NCBI RefSeq assembly: GCF_003201875.1
Contig: NZ_QJKD01000002.1
Location: forward strand, 496,001-560,000
Direction: 5' to 3'
Length of the DNA: 64,000 bases
Origin: Hungatella effluvii
GTDB lineage: Bacteria > Bacillota > Clostridia > Lachnospirales > Lachnospiraceae
In this document: piece after piece, positions 42,164 to 49,952 of the stretch
Numbering within the stretch: the stretch's first letter is position 1
How the letters are laid out: each line of letters opens with the position of its first letter
Notes under the pieces: generated by a model
Told to the model about the DNA's origin: nothing
Databases searched by the model: none
What the model saw: only the letters and a program-made list of their open reading frames with translations
Position numbers and translations under genes: made by a program

Positions 42164-42280
42164 ATGACAGCATACGAGATCATAACGGTCTTCATAGGGA
42201 TATTAGGATTATTGATATCCTTTGGTTGCCTGATTGTAGCGTTGATCGCCTTTCTCGATAAGAGAAATAAGCACAAATAA
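42164..42280 (+). CDS. Holin-like small membrane toxin, type I
   Basis: A 38-residue peptide. It begins MTAYEIITVFIGILG, has one transmembrane segment of ~24 residues and ends in a positively charged tail, FLDKRNKHK. This is the plan of the putative holin-like toxins (TxpA/BsrG-like) of Firmicutes, which damage the membrane when overproduced and are restrained by an antisense RNA. AGGAAGGAGGTGG lies ~9 bp before the ATG. A minus-strand promoter and a shared hairpin at its 3' end indicate a convergent antitoxin RNA. It is not a phage holin: no lysis or phage gene is nearby. Confidence 0.8.
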   Translation: MTAYEIITVFIGILGLLISFGCLIVALIAFLDKRNKHK

Positions 42281-42310
42281 AATGCCCACCCTGTCAGCAG
42301 CAGGGTGGGC
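42275..42310 (-). terminator. Shared hairpin, terminator of the antisense RNA
   Basis: A perfect 10-bp stem GCCCACCCTG/CAGGGTGGGC with a 7-base loop is followed on the minus strand by ATTTTATTTG. On the + strand it sits just after the toxin stop and may also protect the toxin mRNA 3' end. Confidence 0.75.
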
Positions 42311-42380
42311 GATGTCCGTCATGGACATGTAACTGTTCATCTTGGGAGCATCCACTTTTGGAGTGAGTGCTTTTCCTTGT
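42275..42380 (-). ncRNA. Candidate antitoxin antisense RNA
   Basis: Predicted transcript of about 105 nt from the promoter at 42415-42387 to the hairpin at 42310-42284 and its T-rich tail. It is convergent with the toxin gene and overlaps the 3' end of its mRNA, as RatA does with TxpA. No reading frame of note. Prediction only. Confidence 0.6.
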
Positions 42381-42386
42381 AAATTT

Positions 42387-42415
42387 ATTATAAACAATAC
42401 ATCTTTAAAAATCAA
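42387..42415 (-). promoter_or_regulatory. Promoter of the antisense RNA
   Basis: On the minus strand TTGATT (42415-42410), 17 bp, perfect TATAAT (42392-42387), firing toward the toxin gene with no protein gene in its path. Confidence 0.75.
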
Positions 42416-42518
42416 GTAATTTCTGAAAAATCATCCGGAAAATTCCTCGGATGTTACTATTCATGGCCAATGTCAGTTAGCTAAGCCCATAACACTTGAC
42501 ATCAATGTCTAAATGTGC

Positions 42519-42587
42519 GGGTACTTTCACTGATTAATCAGCGAAAGTACCCCTTGTATTTATAGTGTTTTTTTCACTAAGTACAAG
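42519..42587. repeat. Two inverted repeats before the transposase relic
   Basis: A near-perfect 34-bp palindrome (42519-42552; arms GGGTACTTTC/GAAAGTACCC around CTGATTAATCAG) is followed by a second hairpin, CTTGTA...TAGTG with CACTAAGTACAAG (42553-42587). They precede the relic's AAGGAG site. Such hairpins at insertion sequence ends block read-in transcription; this may be the left end of the element. Confidence 0.6.
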
Positions 42588-42600
42588 GAGGTATTAATTT

Positions 42601-42875
42601 ATGACTTTTCCTTTCCGCATCAAAGAGGTTCTTCTCTTTGAAATCAAATGTATGGATTCGAAATAGGACAACTTTTCTAAACATCCGGTTCTGTTAACCA
42701 TGAACTCATGAAATTCTTCAACTGCCATAAGGACATACCTATACTCTCCGCTTTCTATCAACAGTGCAGCAAGCTTTCCGACGATGTTTTACAGGAGCTG
42801 TTTTACCGTTTTAATTCCCATTTTGCGCCAACCTGTTACAAGGACAAATACGCCTTAGTACAGCATTGCATGTGA
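42601..42875 (+). pseudogene. IS4-family transposase N-terminal relic
   Basis: Starting at an ATG with a good AAGGAG site, 21 codons (MTFPFRIKEVLLFEIKC...) end in TAG. A different frame from 42681 then reads SVNHELMKFFNCHKDIP, LSAFYQQCSKLSDDVLQELF and HFAPTCYKDKYALVQ before TGA at 42873. The second string is the conserved N-terminal region of IS4-type DDE transposases. The catalytic core and right end are gone. The remaining AT-rich DNA to ~43160 holds nothing I can name. The relic marks a past insertion between two sugar operons. Confidence 0.75.
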
Positions 42876-43172
42876 GTGTTCCTCTTTTACTTTTTCCAGG
42901 AATATGAAAGATGTGGCTTCCTAACATTTATAAATATAATTATCAAACTCCCCTAAAGGAGTATTGACAACATTTTGGCTACATGAAAAGGAAACAACCT
43001 GTTGTATGATTGCTTTGAATGGTTAAATAAAATATAATAACTATAAAAGTAAAAATAACAGTAAAAGTAAAAAACGATAAAAATATCTTTTGCATATAGT
43101 CGATAACGTTGTGTTATACAGAATTTACAAAATAACTTTGTTTGATTTGTTTAAAATAATGAAAAAGAAGAT

Positions 43173-43189
43173 ATTAAACTTAATTTAAT
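43173..43189. promoter_or_regulatory. Operator-like repeat, upstream copy
   Basis: ATTAAACTTAATTTAAT, with palindromic ends ATTAAA/TTTAAT, lies 8 bp before the -35 box. An identical copy is downstream of the promoter. Confidence 0.6.
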
Positions 43190-43197
43190 AAATGATA

Positions 43198-43226
43198 TTG
43201 ACAACGCCGCGAAAGAAGCGTATATT
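43198..43226 (+). promoter_or_regulatory. Promoter of the large GH38/GH36 locus
   Basis: Perfect TTGACA (43198-43203), 17 bp, TATATT (43221-43226). Confidence 0.85.
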
Positions 43227-43265
43227 AAAAAGCAGGAAGAGTATTGGAACTTCTAATGAGTAAAA

Positions 43266-43282
43266 ATTAAACTTAATTTAAT
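43266..43282. promoter_or_regulatory. Operator-like repeat, downstream copy
   Basis: The exact ATTAAACTTAATTTAAT repeat, directly before the GGAGGAG ribosome site. Centre-to-centre distance from the upstream copy is 93 bp, about nine helical turns, so a loop across the promoter is possible. The ROK protein encoded at 46625 is the obvious candidate ligand. Confidence 0.6.
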
Positions 43283-43295
43283 GGAGGAGAAAGGC

Positions 43296-44660
43296 ATGAG
43301 AAAAAAACTGATCGGTTTATCAATCGCCACAGCACTTGGGATCATGAGTCTGACCGCATGCAAGAGCCAGCCGGCTGAAAACGCGGGCACCAATGGAGCC
43401 GCGGATACGACGGCCCAGGCAGAAGGAACGAAAGAGGAAGGCACGTCAAAAGAGGCGTCGGGGGATCGCGTTAAACTGGAAATATGGGACTGGTGGGGAG
43501 ATGGTCAGTACAAACATGTAATTGAACAGCTCTGTCAGAACTTTAATGAGTCTCAGGATACATATGAGGTGGTGCATGTCAACTATCCATGGGGGGATGT
43601 ATGGACAAAGGCATTGGCAGCCACCGCGGCAGGGAATCCTCCTGACGTGATTATTCAGGATATCCGTACCGTTACGCACAGGGCGGAAGCGAAGCAGGCG
43701 ACGGACTTGACGGATCTGATTGCAAAAGAGGGCGATGGTTTTACAGACCAGTTTTATCCACAGCTGATGGATGCCATGATGTATGACGGACATGCCTATG
43801 GACTGCCTTACGTAACAGATACCAGAATTCTTTACTATGACAAGGATGCATTTGCGGAGGCGGGACTGGATCCGGAAGCACCGCCAGAAACATGGGCACA
43901 GCTTGTGGAGTATGCCAGAAAGCTGGATGTGAAAAAGGACAACGGTTCCTATGAGCGCCTCGGATTCTTCCCGGGAACCCTGGAGTGGAATGCATGGGCA
44001 TTTACCGCAGACGGAAAAGATTATACAGACGCAGACGGCAATGTCTACGTGAACACACCTGAAAAGGTAAAGATGTTTGAGAATATTTATAATGATTTTT
44101 ACCAGTATTATGGAAAGAAAGAACTGGACAGTTTTTCGGCTGAATTTGGCAATGGTATGACGAATCCTTTCGTCGCCGGCAAAGTGGCGATGTGGGTGAA
44201 TACACCGACCGAATTTACAAAGGTACGCGACTATGCACCGGATAAGAATTACGGTGTGGCCCTGCTTCCGGCACTGGAAGAAGGCGGCGAACACTATTCC
44301 TGGGGCGGCGGTTTCTCTGTTGAGATCCCTTATGGAGCCAAGGATACAGACGGTTCATGGGAATTCGTAAAATTCATCACCAGCAAGGAATCACAGATTT
44401 ACTGGGCATCTGAAGTTTACGATACCGTAGCGAATATTGAAGCATCACAGGATCCGTCCCTGATGGATATCCCTGTATTTAAGATGGCGCTGGAGGCCAT
44501 GCCGACCACAGTCGTTACTCAGGACCGTCTGACTGCACCGGGCGCTTCCGACATCGTGCTTCCGTATCTGGATGAGATCATTCTGGGTAACAAGACACCG
44601 CAGGAGGCACTTGACGAGGCTCAGGCTTCAGTTGAACAGTTGGTACAGGACAGCAAATAA
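43296..44660 (+). CDS. Sugar ABC transporter substrate-binding lipoprotein
   Basis: A 454-residue CUT1 solute-binding protein. Lipoprotein signal: RKKLIGLSIATALGIMS, lipobox LTAC. A Thr/Ala/Glu-rich linker (NAGTNGAADTTAQAEGTKEE) precedes the binding domain (LEIWDWWGDGQYKHVIEQL; AAGNPPDVIIQDIRT; DGHAYGLPYVTDTRILYYD). Start at 43296 after GGAGGAG, not the ATG at 43281. It is first in an ~18.5-kb set of catabolic genes and should bind the oligosaccharide that the locus degrades. Confidence 0.93.
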   Translation: MRKKLIGLSIATALGIMSLTACKSQPAENAGTNGAADTTAQAEGTKEEGTSKEASGDRVKLEIWDWWGDGQYKHVIEQLCQNFNESQDTYEVVHVNYPWGDVWTKALAATAAGNPPDVIIQDIRTVTHRAEAKQATDLTDLIAKEGDGFTDQFYPQLMDAMMYDGHAYGLPYVTDTRILYYDKDAFAEAGLDPEAPPETWAQLVEYARKLDVKKDNGSYERLGFFPGTLEWNAWAFTADGKDYTDADGNVYVNTPEKVKMFENIYNDFYQYYGKKELDSFSAEFGNGMTNPFVAGKVAMWVNTPTEFTKVRDYAPDKNYGVALLPALEEGGEHYSWGGGFSVEIPYGAKDTDGSWEFVKFITSKESQIYWASEVYDTVANIEASQDPSLMDIPVFKMALEAMPTTVVTQDRLTAPGASDIVLPYLDEIILGNKTPQEALDEAQASVEQLVQDSK

Positions 44661-44714
44661 CGGCGCTGGTAACTTTCTGTCACAGAGACAGGGGGAGACA
44701 CAGGGGGGTGTCAA

Positions 44715-45635
44715 ATGACAAAGATGAAACACACCATGACGAAGCGTGAAAGCAGAGAGGCGCGAGCGGGCTGGCTGTTTATCAGCCCGTGGCTGATAGG
44801 CTTCCTCTGTCTGACAGGAGGACCATTGCTTTTTTCGCTGTATGCATCATTTACGAATTATAACATGACTTCCAGAATGGACTTTATCGGGCTTTCCAAT
44901 TACATAAAGATGTTTACTAAGGATCCTGTATTCTGGAAGTCATTGGGAAACACACTTTACTACGTGGCGCTGGCAGTGCCCAGCTCCTGTATCTGTGCGA
45001 TTTTTCTTGCGACGCTGCTGAACCAGAAGGTGAAGGGAACACCGCTGTTTCGGATGCTTTTTTACCTGCCTACCGTACTTTCCGGTGTGGCGGTATATCA
45101 GCTCTGGATGCAGCTGCTGGCTCCTCAGAGCGGACTGATCAATTCCGTGCTGCGGCTGGTGGGAATCGAAGGGCCTTCCTGGCTCTCCGATCCGGCCTGG
45201 ACGAAACCATCTCTGGTTATGATGCGGGTATGGGCACTGGGAACCAGCATGCTGTTATACTTATCTTCCATGAATTCGGTTTCCAGGGATTTGTATGAAG
45301 CAGCCGATATTGACGGCGCCTCGTTTTTACAGAAATTCCGTAAGATCACACTGCCGCAGATTTCCCCTATTATCTTTTTTGACATCATCACCAATATGAC
45401 GGGTGCATTTCAGGTATTCCAGGAGGCGCTGGTCATGAGCAAGAACGGTAAGGGAGATCCGGCAGGGTCCCTTCTGTTCTATAATCTGCATATTTATCAG
45501 GAGGCATTTACCCATTACGACATGGGATATGCGTCTGCGATGGCATGGTTTTTGCTCCTGATTGTTATGTCGATAACCGTGGTCAATCTGATCGCATCAA
45601 AATACTGGGTACATACGGAAGAAGGTGAGACGTAA
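44715..45635 (+). CDS. Sugar ABC transporter permease (MalF type)
   Basis: A 306-residue CUT1 permease with six helices (GWLFISPWLIGFLCLTGGPL at the start) and EAA loop YEAADIDGASFLQKFRKITLPQISP. It overlaps the next permease by one base. No ATPase gene is in the locus, so a shared MsmX-like ATPase elsewhere is likely. Confidence 0.92.
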   Translation: MTKMKHTMTKRESREARAGWLFISPWLIGFLCLTGGPLLFSLYASFTNYNMTSRMDFIGLSNYIKMFTKDPVFWKSLGNTLYYVALAVPSSCICAIFLATLLNQKVKGTPLFRMLFYLPTVLSGVAVYQLWMQLLAPQSGLINSVLRLVGIEGPSWLSDPAWTKPSLVMMRVWALGTSMLLYLSSMNSVSRDLYEAADIDGASFLQKFRKITLPQISPIIFFDIITNMTGAFQVFQEALVMSKNGKGDPAGSLLFYNLHIYQEAFTHYDMGYASAMAWFLLLIVMSITVVNLIASKYWVHTEEGET

Positions 45636-46513
45636 TGGCTGCTGATACGAAAACAGGAAAGAGGGGCGGACTGACCAGCAGACGCAGGAAAAAGACAATC
45701 GTTAATGTGATCTGTTTTATTCTTCTGGCGGCCGCGTCCCTGACGGTGATCATGCCCCTGTGGTTCATGGTGTCCACCGCCTTAAAGAGCATGGATGAGA
45801 TATTTACGTATCCGATTACGTGGTATCCCCACGAGCCAATTTGGAGCAACTTTAAGGACGCCTGGGTAAGCGCGGAATTTACCCGGTGGTTTTTCAATTC
45901 CGTATTTGTGGCGGCATTTGCCATTCTCGGCGGTGTGCTCGCTAATTCTCTGGTGGCCTACGGATTCGCAAAGATACGGTTTCCAGGCAGAAACATCATG
46001 TTCTCCATTATCCTGGCGACGATGATGATTCCGGAATTTGTGACGATGATCCCCCAGTACGTCCTGTATGCGAAGCTGGGATGGGTCGGCACGTATCTGC
46101 CGCTTATTGTACCGCAGTTTATGGGATCAGCATACTTTATCTTTATGCTCCGGCAGTTTTACGCGGGGATTCCCAACTCGGTCATTGAATCGGCGCAGAT
46201 CGACGGCGCCTCCCATTTCCGGATCTGGAGAAGCATCATGCTTCCTATGGCCAAGCCTGCAATCATGACGGTGGTGGTACTCTCCTTTAACTGGAGCTGG
46301 AATGACTTTTTGAAGCCGCTGCTGTACCTGATGGATACGAAGACTTTCACCCTGCAGCTGGGGCTTAAGATATTCGTGAGCCAGTCCAATACCCAGTGGA
46401 ACTACTTAATGGCGGCTTCCTGTATTGTTTTACTTCCGATTATCGTCGTTTTCATGTGCCTGCAGAGATACTTTACAGATGGCATGAATATCGGCGGAGC
46501 GGTAAAGGGATAG
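45635..46513 (+). CDS. Sugar ABC transporter permease (MalG type)
   Basis: A 292-residue CUT1 permease with six helices, EAA loop IESAQIDGASHFRIWRSIMLPMAKP and C-terminal RYFTDGMNIGGAVKG. About 110 bp separate it from the ROK regulator, which has its own promoter. Confidence 0.92.
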   Translation: MAADTKTGKRGGLTSRRRKKTIVNVICFILLAAASLTVIMPLWFMVSTALKSMDEIFTYPITWYPHEPIWSNFKDAWVSAEFTRWFFNSVFVAAFAILGGVLANSLVAYGFAKIRFPGRNIMFSIILATMMIPEFVTMIPQYVLYAKLGWVGTYLPLIVPQFMGSAYFIFMLRQFYAGIPNSVIESAQIDGASHFRIWRSIMLPMAKPAIMTVVVLSFNWSWNDFLKPLLYLMDTKTFTLQLGLKIFVSQSNTQWNYLMAASCIVLLPIIVVFMCLQRYFTDGMNIGGAVKG

Positions 46514-46552
46514 TTTATTGCTGCTGTTCAATCTGTTGAAGCATTTGGCGAA

Positions 46553-46581
46553 TTGAAATATCATTTGCCCTGAAGTATAAT
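46553..46581 (+). promoter_or_regulatory. Promoter of the ROK regulator and downstream genes
   Basis: TTGAAA (46553-46558), 17 bp, perfect TATAAT (46576-46581), ~44 bp before the ROK start. It can drive the enzyme genes independently of the transporter promoter. Confidence 0.8.
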
Positions 46582-46624
46582 GGTACTATGAGTTTCAGAC
46601 AAATGAAAAGGAAAAGGAAGAAAT

Positions 46625-47839
46625 ATGGCAGACCAGAATAATCAGGTACAGCTCAAGAATTTTAACAGAAGAACAGTGCTGGGTTACATCAGAAGGAACG
46701 GCACGGCTACGAAGGCAGGACTCGCCAGCGTTACCGGCCTGACGTTTATGGCGATCAAGAAGATCCTGGCGGAGCTCCAGGAACTGAATCTGATCCGTGA
46801 CGGACAGATGGAATCGGGCGGCATGGGCAGAAAAGCAGTATCCTATGTGATCAATGAGAATTACCGCTACACCATAGGCATCCATATCAATAAATTTATT
46901 ACTGGTATTGCCCTCTTAAATCTGCGGGGGCAGATTCTGGCCATCGAGCGGTATTCCATGGATAAGGAATTTGAGAATCAGAACGATTTTGTGACCATGC
47001 TGGCTGAGGCCGTGAACAGGGTGATAGAAAAATCCGGTGTGAAGCGGGACGATATTCTGGGTATCGGTGTAGGCGCTCCAGGTCCTCTGGACTGTGAAAG
47101 CGGCGTAATTCTGACTCCGCCCAATATGCCGATGCTGGATTACCTTCCTTTGAAGGAAACGCTGGAGGGGAGAACCGGTTTTCCCGTCTTTCTGAATAAA
47201 GATACGAATGTAATTGCATTTGCCGAGTACTGGTACAGAAATAACCGGGACTGCTCCAATCTCGCATACGTGGAAGTGGATATGGGAATCGGCAGCGGTA
47301 TCATTATCGATGGAAAGCTGAACGTAGGCGCCAACTGTATCGCCGGTGAGTTCGGGCATATCACCATTGATTTAAACGGTCCGCTCTGCAACTGCGGGAA
47401 CCGCGGGTGCCTGGAGGCCATGAGCTCCGGCATTGCCGTACTGCGGATGCTGGGAGAACAGCTTGAGAATCAGAAGGACCACCCGCTTTACCATAAGAGG
47501 AATTCCCTGACGATCGAGGATGTGTTTGAGATGACGGACAAAAAGGATCTGCTCACCATTTCCATCTTAAACCGCTCCGCTTTCTATGTCGGAGTGGCGG
47601 TCAGCAATCTGATCAATACCTTTGATCCTGAGATGATTATTCTGGGCGGAATCCTGATACAGAAGTATCCCATGTATTTTAATATTGTCCAGGATGTGGC
47701 GAATCAGAGGAAGGTGAAGGGAGCAAAGGAAAACTATATGGCGGTATCTGTATTAAGGGAAAATGCAGGTGTCATTGGAGCCGGCGAGATTGTGACGGAT
47801 CACTTCTTCAATCAGTTTGTGAACGAAGTGTTCCATTAA
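46625..47839 (+). CDS. ROK family transcriptional regulator
   Basis: A 404-residue ROK repressor of the NagC/XylR/Mlc type. An N-terminal winged helix (RRTVLGYIRRNGTATKAGLASVTGLTFMAIKKILAELQELNL) is followed by the sugar kinase-like domain: GIGVGAPGPLDCESGVI, NKDTNVIAFAEYWY, GSGIIIDGKLNVGA, GEFGHITID and the zinc motif CNCGNRGCLEAM. It should bind the operator when free and leave it when a sugar is bound. Likely targets are the two ATTAAACTTAATTTAAT repeats around the promoter at 43198. AAAAGGAAAAGGAAG gives the ribosome site. The enzyme genes begin 28 bp after its stop. Confidence 0.93.
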   Translation: MADQNNQVQLKNFNRRTVLGYIRRNGTATKAGLASVTGLTFMAIKKILAELQELNLIRDGQMESGGMGRKAVSYVINENYRYTIGIHINKFITGIALLNLRGQILAIERYSMDKEFENQNDFVTMLAEAVNRVIEKSGVKRDDILGIGVGAPGPLDCESGVILTPPNMPMLDYLPLKETLEGRTGFPVFLNKDTNVIAFAEYWYRNNRDCSNLAYVEVDMGIGSGIIIDGKLNVGANCIAGEFGHITIDLNGPLCNCGNRGCLEAMSSGIAVLRMLGEQLENQKDHPLYHKRNSLTIEDVFEMTDKKDLLTISILNRSAFYVGVAVSNLINTFDPEMIILGGILIQKYPMYFNIVQDVANQRKVKGAKENYMAVSVLRENAGVIGAGEIVTDHFFNQFVNEVFH

Positions 47840-47867
47840 AAAGAGAAAAGAAGAAAAAAGGGGTTCT

Positions 47868-49952
47868 ATGTTTAGCAGCAGAAAAATAACTCAGTGTGAT
47901 CAGATAGAAGTGATTTGGGAGGACAGAGTAGTTTTTCTGCTGTCTCTTTCTCCAGAGGAGGGGACGGCGGGAGAACTGCAGGAGACAGCAGCGGAAGATA
48001 CTGTGCTTATTACGGTGCGGGCGGAAAAGGAGACGAGGGAGCCCTGTTTTGGACCACAGACATATTTTGATCCCCGGGAAGGCCTTGTATACCATATGGA
48101 GCTTCCTGAGACGGAACGTTTCCTTGCCGTCTATCAGCATAAGGACTGGTGGGTCAGACCCGCTTTTTTTTCGGACATAAAAGCGCTTCCGGACAGGACG
48201 CAGCTCCTTCTGTTTCAGAACGGAGCCACGTATTTCGTCATTCTTTCCGTATGCGGGGAGAATTGCCGGACGGATTTATGTAGGGTGGAATCACACGAGG
48301 GAGATCATTCCCGGTCTGAGAACCGTTTGGCAGTCCGCATGGCGTCAAATGCTGGAAACAGAAACCGTATGGAAGACTTAAGTCTGGTGCTTGCCGGAGG
48401 AACTGACCCGTATCTCTGCTGTGAGAGAGCGGTTAAGACGGCTCTCGACAGGCTGGGGAGAGCCTCCATGTTCCGAAAAAACAGGAGGTTTCCGGAAAAA
48501 CTGGATTCCTTTGGCTGGTGCACCTGGGATGCTTTTTACCACAGGGTTTCTCATGAAGGCGTGATGAAAAAGATGAGAGAGTTCCAGGTGAAGCAGCTTC
48601 CGGTAAAGTGGGTGCTGATTGACGATGGGTGGCTTGACGCGGATTACGATAAAAAGCTGCTGTTTGATTTGGACGCGGATAAAGGGCGTTTTCCGGAGGG
48701 CTTAAAAGGCTGTGTAGAGGAGCTGAAGGAAATCTGGAAGGTGGACAGCGTAGGGGTCTGGCACGCCGTCATGGGCTATTGGAACGGTCTGGCCAGCGGT
48801 TCTCCGGCGGCCCGGAAACTGAAAATGGGCTCCAGGGGGCTGCCGGATGGCCGGATTCTTCCGGAACCGGAGGCCGGAAAGGCATTTACCTTTTTTGAAA
48901 CGTGGCATGAGTATTTAAAGAACCGCTGCGGCATCGATTTCGTGAAGGTGGACGGACAAAGCGCGGTCTCGCTGGCTTATGAAGGGTTAGAGACGTACGG
49001 ACATGCATCCCGTGAGATTCAGAAAGGGCTGAACGCATCGGCGGCGCTTTATTTTGACAACTGCATCATCAACTGTATGGGGATGGCCAGTGAGGATATG
49101 TGGAACCGTCCCAGCAGCGCCGTAGCCAGAAGCAGCGATGACTTCGTCCCGGAGGTGCCTCACGGTTTCCGGGAACACGCGGTACAGAACAGCTATAATT
49201 CACTTCTTCAGGGCCAGTTTTTCTGGGGAGACTGGGATATGTTCTTCAGCAGCCATGAGGAAAACTGGCAGAATTCCATTCTCCGCGCGGTAAGCGGAGG
49301 CCCGGTCTATGTGAGCGACCGGGTGGGGGAGACGGATCCGGACTTTATCCGGCCCCTTATCACAGGAACAGGGCGTGTGATCCGGTGTGAGGACGTGGGC
49401 ATGCCTACGACGGACTGTCTGTTTGAAAATCCGGCAGACACGCTGCGGCCGCTTAAGATATTTAACCGGTACGGAGAAAACTATGTGATTGGCGCCTTCC
49501 ATATCTGCGGAAAAGAAGAAAACTGCCAGGGGAAGCTTGATAAGACCGACATTCCGGCACTTTCAGGACGAAACTGGCTGGTATACGATTATAAAGCGAG
49601 GACGGTTTGCAGACTGGGAGATGCCGGGATAAACTTTTTGCTGCCGGAAGGCGGGGCGAATCTGTTCCTGCTCGTTCCGGACTGCGGCCGGGGCAGGCTG
49701 ATCGGAATACTGGAAAAGTATATTTCCTGTGGCGGCCTCCGAATCCTGCGCAAAGAGGAATGCCGTGTGACTGCCCTCGTTTGGGAGGCCGGCACGCTTG
49801 GCTTTGCAGCGGATCAGGGACCGTACCGGGTGCGGATTGACGGCAGGGAATGTGAGGCGGTCTGCCGGGGCGGGATGCTCTGGACGGTTCCGTGTGAAAA
49901 AGTGGACTGCCTGGTGGAGATAGAGTGGTATGGGAAAGGTGAGGTTGTGTGA
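47868..49952 (+). CDS. GH36 alpha-galactosidase-like (Sip1/raffinose synthase type)
   Basis: A 694-residue cytoplasmic protein. After an N-terminal beta-sandwich (~1-190) comes the TIM barrel with the Sip1 strings DSFGWCTWDAFY, KWVLIDDGWLD, GIDFVKVDGQS (nucleophile Asp) and SSAVARSSDDFVPE (acid/base Asp), then a C-terminal beta domain. Plant relatives are alkaline alpha-galactosidases and raffinose/stachyose synthases; bacterial ones are mostly untested. It should cleave or transfer an alpha-galactosyl or similar residue. It overlaps the FGGY kinase by 4 bp (ATGA). Substrate in this locus is unknown. Confidence 0.85.
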   Translation: MFSSRKITQCDQIEVIWEDRVVFLLSLSPEEGTAGELQETAAEDTVLITVRAEKETREPCFGPQTYFDPREGLVYHMELPETERFLAVYQHKDWWVRPAFFSDIKALPDRTQLLLFQNGATYFVILSVCGENCRTDLCRVESHEGDHSRSENRLAVRMASNAGNRNRMEDLSLVLAGGTDPYLCCERAVKTALDRLGRASMFRKNRRFPEKLDSFGWCTWDAFYHRVSHEGVMKKMREFQVKQLPVKWVLIDDGWLDADYDKKLLFDLDADKGRFPEGLKGCVEELKEIWKVDSVGVWHAVMGYWNGLASGSPAARKLKMGSRGLPDGRILPEPEAGKAFTFFETWHEYLKNRCGIDFVKVDGQSAVSLAYEGLETYGHASREIQKGLNASAALYFDNCIINCMGMASEDMWNRPSSAVARSSDDFVPEVPHGFREHAVQNSYNSLLQGQFFWGDWDMFFSSHEENWQNSILRAVSGGPVYVSDRVGETDPDFIRPLITGTGRVIRCEDVGMPTTDCLFENPADTLRPLKIFNRYGENYVIGAFHICGKEENCQGKLDKTDIPALSGRNWLVYDYKARTVCRLGDAGINFLLPEGGANLFLLVPDCGRGRLIGILEKYISCGGLRILRKEECRVTALVWEAGTLGFAADQGPYRVRIDGRECEAVCRGGMLWTVPCEKVDCLVEIEWYGKGEVV

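Noticed and set aside
42164-42280. Phage holin
   Set aside because: No phage gene nearby; size, charge pattern and antisense promoter fit a type I toxin.
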